Source: Blastocatellia bacterium
GTDB taxonomy: Bacteria; Acidobacteriota; Blastocatellia; Chloracidobacteriales; JADJPF01
Assembly: GCA_023265235.1 (NCBI GenBank)
Contig: JAHFUF010000120.1
Span: 1-10,102, forward strand
Length of the DNA stretch: 10,102 nt
Reading direction: 5' to 3'
The translations under genes were made by a program, and so were the position numbers. This document shows, in pieces, positions 5,603 through 10,102 of the stretch. Each line of letters starts with the position of its first letter. The first letter of the stretch is position 1. The notes under the pieces were generated by a model. The model saw only the letters and a list, made by a program, of their open reading frames with translations, made no database searches and was not told the origin of the DNA.

Positions 5603-6697
5603 TTAAGCTACTAGCTTTAAGAAGTCTTTGAATACAGCCATTTCAGGGATTGCATTATTGGCATCAGCAGGTTTATGTTTTTCTAAAACACTAAGTGCAG
5701 GCCAAGCTATATCAACAACACCATCATTAGCTCCTTTACATAAGACTTTTAAGCCTTGTCTATAACGTTCTATAGTCATATTCCTTAGTACGCTACTTAC
5801 AACAGACATTAAAATAGCTTGTATCACGTCATGTCTATTAGTCGGTAAGACTAAACTATTAGGATTAGCTAGTAATTGTTCTGGATCTGGTAAATTCATC
5901 TCTCGTAAATAGCTTGAGAGACTAATAGCAGCCGCTTCACCAATGCAACCAGCAATAAGAGAATACATAATCTCATCACTAATATTGGCTGATTGACATG
6001 CTGCCATTACTCTAATTGCCATATCCCACGAGCGGTTGCTAGGCCAGGCTTTGCCCATCTGGGTTGGATCACTAGGGAACTGATAAAGCATTTGAGGCAT
6101 TTTGCTAATAAATCCTGTTATTAGTGTCTTAACAGATTCTATTTGGCTTTCCCAGTTTTGAGCTAAAAGAGGTAAAGAGCCTATATGCCATCCTTGCTTT
6201 ATTCCTTGACACCAAGCTTGAGCGTCATTAGGCCAGTTTAAGTGAACAAAACGATTTGCCATAGGTGGTGCAAGATCATTACCATCGGCAGCTTCATCGG
6301 GTGGATTAGCCGCCGCAACAATAGCAATATTTTTTGGTAAAGCTAAATCTCCTACTACTTTATCAAGGACTACTCTAAGTAATGCTTTTTGAACAGCAGG
6401 AGCAGCAGTCGTTAATTCATCAAGAAAAAGAACTCCTTGACCTTTATTACTTAAACGTCTCGCCCAGTCTGGTGCAGCAAAACTAGTTGTTTTATTAACT
6501 GGATCAATAACAGGTAGACCAGAAAAATCTGATGGTTCTCTGATGGAAGCCAAAACAATTTCTATTGGTAATTGAAAAAACTTAGTAATAGAAGTTATCG
6601 CACTTGTTTTTCCACTACCAGGACTACCCCAAATCAGTATTGGGATTTTTGCTTGAATACAGATAGCTATCGCTATAAGAGCCTGTTGAAGATACAT
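5603..6697 (-). CDS. MoxR-family AAA+ ATPase
   Basis: A 364-residue protein; AAGGAG lies 9 bases before the ATG. Walker A is GSPGSGKT at 24-31, with Lys30 as the phosphate-binding residue. Walker B is VLFLDEL at 89-95 with Asp93 and Glu94. Sensor 1 is VAAANPPDEAADG, with Asn131. An arginine-finger candidate is Arg149 in the MANRF motif. PSDFSGLPVID (56-66) is the MoxR-type segment before the inserted hairpin. The C-terminal helical lid region includes a WPSNRSWDMA stretch with the expected sensor-2 character. MoxR ATPases pair with VWA proteins to remodel or mature target complexes. Here a VWA gene lies two genes downstream on the same strand. The N-terminus is short, with Walker A starting at residue 24. 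The target is unknown. Confidence 0.93.
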   Translation of the reverse strand: MYLQQALIAIAICIQAKIPILIWGSPGSGKTSAITSITKFFQLPIEIVLASIREPSDFSGLPVIDPVNKTTSFAAPDWARRLSNKGQGVLFLDELTTAAPAVQKALLRVVLDKVVGDLALPKNIAIVAAANPPDEAADGNDLAPPMANRFVHLNWPNDAQAWCQGIKQGWHIGSLPLLAQNWESQIESVKTLITGFISKMPQMLYQFPSDPTQMGKAWPSNRSWDMAIRVMAACQSANISDEIMYSLIAGCIGEAAAISLSSYLREMNLPDPEQLLANPNSLVLPTNRHDVIQAILMSVVSSVLRNMTIERYRQGLKVLCKGANDGVVDIAWPALSVLEKHKPADANNAIPEMAVFKDFLKLVA

Positions 6698-6829
6698 AAT
6701 GGTTTTCTCCTTAGATTATGGGTTTGGTTTGATTTAACTTGGGTTGAATTGATTTGGTTTATTGGATTGCGTGCTATAGAAAAGGAAAGTTAACCTAAAA
6801 CAAATCACTACTTAAGCTTAAAATAGCTA

Positions 6830-6875
6830 ATAAGTTAAACTTAATTAACTTTATTGTTTTATTAGATTAACTTAT
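6830..6875. repeat. 9-bp inverted repeat in the gap before the MoxR gene
   Basis: ATAAGTTAA (6830-6838) and TTAACTTAT (6867-6875) are perfect complements with a 28-base AT-rich loop. On the minus strand it precedes the A/C-rich leader of the MoxR gene. On the plus strand a T-run follows (6877-6882). A role as operator, or as a terminator for plus-strand transcripts, is possible. Confidence 0.45.
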
Positions 6876-6905
6876 CTTTTTTGGGTTTATTTATGGGAAA
6901 GTGGG

Positions 6906-6942
6906 AACATAGCTAAAACAAGTTTGTAAGTTTTACTATGTT
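6906..6942. terminator. 13-bp hairpin after the coiled-coil gene
   Basis: AACATAG, a bulged C, then TAAAAC (6906-6919) pair with GTTTTACTATGTT (6930-6942), with a 10-base loop. It lies 34 bases past the stop of the coiled-coil gene on the minus strand. A short T-run follows only on the plus strand, so termination would be efficient rightward, and for the minus-strand mRNA this is more likely a 3'-end or processing structure. Confidence 0.5.
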
Positions 6943-6976
6943 TTTGGGCTTCAAAATTGATTTACAGGCTAGTAAA

Positions 6977-7459
6977 TTATCTTAGAGATAATTTATCTTG
7001 AATTTCGTTGATGTCTTCTTTCATGGAAGAAGTCCTTACTTGCATACTATCAAGTTCTCTTTGTTGAAGCTTAGTTTGTTCTTTAACAACTTTTACATCT
7101 TTTTGAATTGTATCTGTTTTGACAATGAGAATATCAATTTTAGCATTAACTTTAGCATCAACAATATCAACTTTATTATCAACAGTATCAACTCTAATGG
7201 TAAGAGCATCAACTTTAGCATCAACAGCATTAACTTTAGCATCAACAGCATTAACTTTTTCTTCTAGTTCAACTAAATAGGTAAGAGCATCTATAGTAGC
7301 TTGCCTAGTCTCTTTTGATTCCTGGCGTAATATATCTACATCTTGTTTAACCGTTTGAACATCTTGTTTAAGAATTTCAACATCTTTTGCCAAAACATCA
7401 AAGTTAGTTGCAAGCCTTTCTACAACAGTTAATATTTTGTTGAGTGTATCTTGTGACAT
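6977..7459 (-). CDS. Heptad-repeat coiled-coil protein
   Basis: The likely product is 160 residues (MSQDTLNKILTVVERL...). The frame opens 5 codons earlier at 7474, but that ATG has no Shine-Dalgarno sequence. The later ATG at 7459 has GGAGG 8 bases upstream, so I choose it. Counting from the first ATG, residues 73-115 are seven-residue repeats of the type KVNAVDA, KVDALTI, RVDTVDN, KVDIVDA. They match a parallel coiled coil with V/I/L at core positions. The N-terminal part is also helical with VK/LKQDV repeats (35-50). There is no membrane segment. Such proteins occur as structural spacers or phage and plasmid accessory proteins, and no specific function is supported. The gene lies directly upstream of the MoxR gene. 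Confidence 0.8.
   Translation of the reverse strand: MSQDTLNKILTVVERLATNFDVLAKDVEILKQDVQTVKQDVDILRQESKETRQATIDALTYLVELEEKVNAVDAKVNAVDAKVDALTIRVDTVDNKVDIVDAKVNAKIDILIVKTDTIQKDVKVVKEQTKLQQRELDSMQVRTSSMKEDINEIQDKLSLR
7221..7258. repeat. 21-bp period tandem repeat inside the coiled-coil gene
   Basis: TCAACAGCATTAACTTT occurs at 7221-7237 and again at 7242-7258, exactly 21 bases apart. Related degenerate copies extend left to about 7141. The period equals seven codons, so each unit adds one heptad to the coiled coil, and the segment probably grew by slippage or unequal crossing-over. Confidence 0.75.
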
Positions 7460-7467
7460 CGTGTTAT

Positions 7468-7472
7468 CCTCC
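7468..7472 (-). promoter_or_regulatory. Ribosome binding site that decides the coiled-coil gene start
   Basis: GGAGG on the minus strand lies 8 bases before the ATG at 7459 and overlaps the upstream in-frame ATG at 7474. This makes the downstream ATG the likely start. Confidence 0.7.
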
Positions 7473-7500
7473 ATAGAATTTCAATAATAACATAGTAAAT

Positions 7501-7544
7501 AGAGAAACAATAAGACCTTGGTTAAAGATTTTTATTGTTTCTCT
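7501..7544. repeat. Perfect 13-bp inverted repeat in the leader of the coiled-coil gene
   Basis: AGAGAAACAATAA (7501-7513) and TTATTGTTTCTCT (7532-7544) are perfect complements with an 18-base loop. It lies about 42 bases upstream of the ATG at 7459, so an RNA hairpin could form in the 5' leader. No U-run follows closely on the minus strand, so an operator or leader structure is favoured over a terminator. Confidence 0.6.
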
Positions 7545-7617
7545 GTTTTGTGGGTTTGTTTAGTTAAAAGAGATAATTGGGATTAATGGGTTGGGATTGA
7601 TGGGTAATGGTTTTTGT

Positions 7618-7646
7618 AATACTTAATGTCTAAATGTCTAAGTATT
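7618..7646. repeat. 8-bp inverted repeat after the RecT-like gene
   Basis: AATACTTA (7618-7625) and TAAGTATT (7639-7646) are perfect complements, with a 13-base loop containing repeated ATGTCTAA words. It sits 10 bases downstream of the stop on the minus strand, a position suited to a weak 3'-end hairpin. Confidence 0.45.
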
Positions 7647-7655
7647 TTACTTAGT

Positions 7656-8486
7656 TTAGTTAAAACGAGTAGTTTGGTACTTAGAGGGTTTACATTCTAA
7701 TTCCTCTAAATTAAAAAACATTTCTTCTTTATTCTCTTTAAGTTTGCTTTGAGTTAGAGTTTTAGCCTTGTTAGTTTGCTTTTTTTCTAGATACTTACTA
7801 GGAGCTTTTACCTCAGCTTTTAAGTTAGCAAGAAAACAGCTTCCAAGGTCTACTAGTTTATGAGAAAAATCTAGTAATAGGGTTTTAATCTGTGAAAAGT
7901 TAGAAGGTGGAACTTCTGATGGACAGATAACACCCATTAAAAGATTTGGAAAAGCTTCTCTTAGAGCATTCATTAAAGCAAGCTCTGAGATAGCTTTTTT
8001 ACTATCAGACTTCCACTTATTGTTATCTATGTAATCTTTATAACTAGCTTGACCTATTACTTCTTTACTAGTATTACTAATATGAAGAAAATAGTTAAAC
8101 TCCTTCTTATTACTACTATAAAAAGTAACACTAGATAACATATCACGACTAATAAGTAGTGAACTCAAGAAATTTGGGCTAATGATAACTCCTATTTTAC
8201 AAGCTTTCCAAGCTCTCAAAGCATCAAGTCTAGGAATCTGGAGTCTATCAGCAACAAGTACAATATCTATTGCTTGTTTAATAGTTAAACCTAGGGATAA
8301 ATCTTGTTTTGCTACATTCTTACAAAACTGTTTTATCTTTTCTAAGTAATCACTAAATTCATCAACTTGTTGAACTTGGTTTGTTTCTTTAACTAGTTTG
8401 ATTTTATTGCTCACAGAACTATAAGAACTATAGGTTTTGCTGTGGTCGCACTTAGCAATATTATGATTTTGACTGGTTTGATTCAT
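7656..8486 (-). CDS. Candidate RecT-like single-strand annealing protein (distant)
   Basis: A 276-residue protein; AAGGAG lies 6 bases before the ATG. Residues 157-192 read WKSDSKK...LALMNALREAFPNLLMGV, a Trp followed by A..NALR.AFP....G. This resembles the conserved stretch of RecT/Bet-type phage annealases (K.A...A.R.AFP....G.Y..E). Upstream, about residues 65-120 (GLTIKQAIDIVLVADRLQIP ... ISPNFLSSLLISRDMLSSVTFY) have the layout of the 'I.GK.. LSS.LM' region of the same group. The first 40 residues are S/N/Q-rich and the last 50 are Lys-rich and probably disordered. If correct, it would coat single-stranded DNA and promote annealing. No exonuclease or SSB gene is visible beside it, which weakens the call. 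Confidence 0.75.
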   Translation of the reverse strand: MNQTSQNHNIAKCDHSKTYSSYSSVSNKIKLVKETNQVQQVDEFSDYLEKIKQFCKNVAKQDLSLGLTIKQAIDIVLVADRLQIPRLDALRAWKACKIGVIISPNFLSSLLISRDMLSSVTFYSSNKKEFNYFLHISNTSKEVIGQASYKDYIDNNKWKSDSKKAISELALMNALREAFPNLLMGVICPSEVPPSNFSQIKTLLLDFSHKLVDLGSCFLANLKAEVKAPSKYLEKKQTNKAKTLTQSKLKENKEEMFFNLEELECKPSKYQTTRFN

Positions 8487-8540
8487 TGGATTCTCCTTAA
8501 TCGTTTTTGTGGGTTTTTGGGTTGATTTTTGGGTTTACCT

Positions 8541-8619
8541 ACTAAAAATAAATATAGTTATCCCTTTAATAGAAGCTAAGTTTTAGTCCTATTTAGTGGC
8601 AGTGCTATTTATTTTTAGT
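8541..8619. repeat. Perfect 14-bp inverted repeat upstream of the RecT-like gene
   Basis: ACTAAAAATAAATA (8541-8554) and TATTTATTTTTAGT (8606-8619) are perfect complements separated by 51 bases. On the minus strand it lies before the A/C-rich leader of the gene starting at 8486. It is the longest perfect stem among the intergenic hairpins. The wide loop argues against a simple terminator. Confidence 0.55.
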
Positions 8620-8689
8620 TTGTCTTTTAATAGTGGGTTTTAGCTTTATTAAGCTTGTTTTTAGGCTAGAGAAAAATTAAACAAAGTGA

Positions 8690-9112
8690 TTAGAGTTGAA
8701 CTGGGTTAACAAAATTAGCTTGAGAAATGTTTAATCCCATTAAAGAGAGAAACTCTTTTTCTAGTACTGCTCTTTGCTGATAAAGCAAGTTTGCTCTACT
8801 AAAAAAGTAAGTTGCTCTTTGTTGGTCGCCTTGTCTTAGATAGCTTTTGCCAACACATAAAGCTAGTTCTTCTTCTTGCTCGACTCTATTTCTTTGTTGA
8901 GTAACATAATTTAAGGGACTGTGTTTTGTCTTTGTTAGCAAATTAAATTCTTTTTTCTTTTCTTCTCCTACCAAATCAAAAGCTTTTGGATAGAGCTTTT
9001 CAGGTGACTCAGCAGTACTAATAAGATAAGTCGTTTTACCATCTTTATTAGTATTTTCTTCTAAAAAAAGATGATAGGTGTTTAGAACTTCATAAATGCC
9101 TAGTTGCTTCAT
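8690..9112 (-). CDS. Small protein ending in a TPR-like helical hairpin (paralogue 1)
   Basis: A 140-residue protein; AAGGAG lies 8 bases before the ATG. Residues 1-60 form a mixed domain (GIYEVLNTYHLFLEEN, then KTTYLISTAESPEKLYPKAF) that I do not recognise. Residues about 79-128 form a helical pair, EEELALCVGKSYLRQGD then RATYFFSRANLLYQQRAVLE, with the G..YL..GD...A.YFF..AN pattern of a single TPR-like repeat. The same pattern recurs in the next two genes upstream (9257-9475 and 9533-9739). Protein-protein binding is the usual role of such hairpins. The link to the MoxR module is only by position and strand. Confidence 0.8.
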   Translation of the reverse strand: MKQLGIYEVLNTYHLFLEENTNKDGKTTYLISTAESPEKLYPKAFDLVGEEKKKEFNLLTKTKHSPLNYVTQQRNRVEQEEELALCVGKSYLRQGDQQRATYFFSRANLLYQQRAVLEKEFLSLMGLNISQANFVNPVQL

Positions 9113-9129
9113 AAATTGTCTCCTTAATG

Positions 9130-9155
9130 TGGTTGTATTGGTATGGTTGTATTGG
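9130..9155. repeat. Short tandem repeat in a leader
   Basis: TGGTTGTATTGG occurs at 9130-9141 and 9144-9155, a 14-base period. It lies directly upstream of the AAGGAG site of the gene starting at 9112. On the mRNA strand it reads CCAATACAACCA, free of G. Confidence 0.65.
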
Positions 9156-9256
9156 GTTTAATGGTTTGATTTGTGGGTTTAGTCTATGAAAATAGGTAGT
9201 TTTCTGTCTTGAAGAAAATAAAATCATTGTGCCAGAGGTTTAGCCAATTCTTGTGA

Positions 9257-9475
9257 TTAGGGAATATTTACTCCAACACTAGCTAAAATTATGGTTAAGC
9301 GTGCTACTAGCTGCTCTCTTTTTAAAAAAGCCTGATTAGCTTTTGTAAAAAAATAAGTTGCACCATATTGATCCTTGCGTTGAAGGCAATATCGTCCAGT
9401 ACTAACATATAGGTTTTCCTCTTCTTCTAATTTTGTTATTTCCTTCAAAATACTAGAAGACAAATCTCTATTCAT
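9257..9475 (-). CDS. Small TPR-like helical hairpin protein (paralogue 2)
   Basis: A 72-residue protein whose start is fixed by AAGGAG 6 bases before the ATG. The start region TTAAGGAGAATCC-N-ATGAAT is nearly the same as that of the RecT-like gene. Residues 17-54 (EEEENLYVSTGRYCLQRKDQ then ATYFFTKANQAFLKRE) match residues 79-116 of the protein at 8690-9112: EEE at the same place, then G[RK]..LQ/LR, D, ATYFF, AN, and R before L. It is essentially the bare hairpin without the N-terminal domain. I do not recognise a named family. Confidence 0.8.
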   Translation of the reverse strand: MNRDLSSSILKEITKLEEEENLYVSTGRYCLQRKDQYGATYFFTKANQAFLKREQLVARLTIILASVGVNIP

Positions 9476-9494
9476 AGGATTCTCCTTAATTTAA

Positions 9495-9514
9495 TGGGTT
9501 ATGTTGGGTTATGT
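9495..9514. repeat. 10-bp tandem repeat in a leader
   Basis: TGGGTTATGT is perfectly repeated at 9495-9504 and 9505-9514, upstream of the gene starting at 9475. On the mRNA strand the unit is ACATAACCCA. Confidence 0.65.
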
Positions 9515-9532
9515 GGTTTTGTTGGGTAATTG

Positions 9533-9739
9533 CTAGTTAATAGACGCTGCTTGCTTGATTTGAGAGTCTATTGTCCAGAGGCGTTGGGCGAATATATAGA
9601 CTTTGCTAAAGTGATCATTAGCAAAATTCTTATCGCCCATACGGTCAAAAGTTTGAGCAATTACTAAATTCTTTTTTAGTAATTTAGCTATACTTTCTTT
9701 TTCCTGTACTAAGTTTTCAATAGTTGTAATACTTGCCAT
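9533..9739 (-). CDS. Small TPR-like helical hairpin protein (paralogue 3, most diverged)
   Basis: A 68-residue protein; AAAGGAG lies upstream of the ATG. Residues 25-57 (LVIAQTFDRMGDKNFANDHF, SKVYIFAQR) keep the spacing of the other two hairpin proteins: a GD turn, A then F, and a second helix with A and R. The ATYFF core is replaced by ANDHF. This is weaker similarity and the relation is inferred from pattern and adjacency. It is the first gene of the visible minus-strand series. Confidence 0.75.
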   Translation of the reverse strand: MASITTIENLVQEKESIAKLLKKNLVIAQTFDRMGDKNFANDHFSKVYIFAQRLWTIDSQIKQAASIN

Positions 9740-10102
9740 ATAAACTCCTTTATGTGCTAGTAGCCAAAGTAGGTCTATTAGCTTATTAGTTTATGAGTCA
9801 ATTTTGGTTTTTGTGGATTTAATGGTTTTTGTGGATTTAATTGGGTAAATGGGTATTGTGGATGAACCAAATTAATTGGTTACATGGGTTTTATACTCAA
9901 CAAAAAAATCAACAAAAAGTTGGTTTGATTGAGAGTAAATAATTTATGTGGGTTAAAGTGGGTAAATAGGTAAATGCTTATATGGGTAAAGGACTGCATG
10001 GGTATTATGTGGCAGCTAAATATATTTATGCTTAAGCCAAATAATTAGTTTATGTGGATAGAGTGAAAGGAATTGTCCTTAAATTCCATAATATCTATAT
10101 TG
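9740..10102. other. Non-coding G/T-rich leader region with repeats; possible gene tail at the right edge
   Basis: No complete gene is seen here. On the minus strand a frame that enters from the right edge stays open to a TAA at 10047-10045 (peptide ending HSIHIN). It could be the C-terminus of the next gene, but is only about 18 codons. TGGTTTTTGTGGATTTAA is a perfect tandem repeat at 9805-9822 and 9823-9840. The word TGTGGAT occurs at 9812, 9830, 9857 and 10053. The last copy (TGTGGATAG) is 8 of 9 to an inverted DnaA box. AACCAA and TTGGTT form a 6-bp stem at 9865-9881. A weak hairpin followed by a U-run on the minus strand lies at about 9902-9930. Confidence 0.55.
9902..9930 (-). terminator. 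Weak terminator-like hairpin with U-run
   Basis: On the minus strand AACCAAC, a TTTTT loop and GTTGATT form a short stem with one C-A mismatch, followed by a run of seven T. The stem is weak, so this is only a candidate terminator for a gene upstream of the window edge. Confidence 0.3.

Noticed and set aside
6572..6793. Plus-strand ORF over the MoxR N-terminus and leader
   Set aside because: It is antisense to the Walker A region and leader, has a W/L-rich low-complexity end from the G/T-rich leader, and has no ribosome site.
6998..7267. Plus-strand ORF rich in 'INFSINSIN' repeats
   Set aside because: It is the antisense reading of the 21-bp heptad repeats of the coiled-coil gene. The repetitive peptide is an artefact of that repeat.

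Overview
This is a low-GC (clearly AT-rich by eye) bacterial window that looks like accessory DNA, most likely a plasmid or an integrated element. All eleven convincing complete genes, plus one gene cut by the left edge, lie on the minus strand. Each has a strong Shine-Dalgarno sequence (AAGGAG, GGAGG or AAAGGAA). There is no rRNA, tRNA, transposase or CRISPR array. The host cannot be named from the sequence. A cyanobacterial or related plasmid is one possibility, but I see no diagnostic gene.

Left end (1-971): the start of an unknown gene (1-275) is followed by a non-coding island. Its core is a large inverted repeat with two 168-base arms (428-595 and 804-971). Each arm carries seven sites of the form TGCTCACGAACA, and the step sizes are exactly mirrored in the two arms: 23, 23, 33, 21, 20 and 20 bases. 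The 208-base spacer holds a bidirectional terminator-like hairpin almost at the dyad centre, two direct repeats and a DnaA-box-like sequence. This resembles an iteron-type replication or partition locus, or a large operator. A gene for a probable winged-helix DNA-binding protein (903-1484) runs into the right arm, so the iterons encode its C-terminus.

Middle (1632-6697): in transcription order, a MoxR-type AAA+ ATPase (6697 to 5603), a helical protein that may be DUF3150-like (5486 to 4452), and a protein joining a metallopeptidase-like domain to a VWA domain (4365 to 2914). This is the known arrangement of MoxR-VWA chaperone-type modules. The peptidase-like motif is HQVSH instead of HExxH, so proteolytic activity is doubtful. 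A CxxC protein (2621 to 2133) and a small coiled-coil protein (1994 to 1632) follow.

Right end (6977-10102): a heptad-repeat coiled-coil protein, a distant RecT/annealase-like candidate, and three small proteins that share one TPR-like helical hairpin. The last 363 bases are non-coding apart from a possible gene tail at the edge.

Two features recur between the genes. The mRNA leaders just before most Shine-Dalgarno sequences are A/C-rich and G-poor, with AACCCA-type words and short tandem repeats. Several intergenic gaps also hold perfect or near-perfect inverted repeats with stems of 7-14 bp. The whole block may therefore share one mode of expression and one function, perhaps a plasmid maintenance or ATP-dependent remodelling system, but that function is inference.
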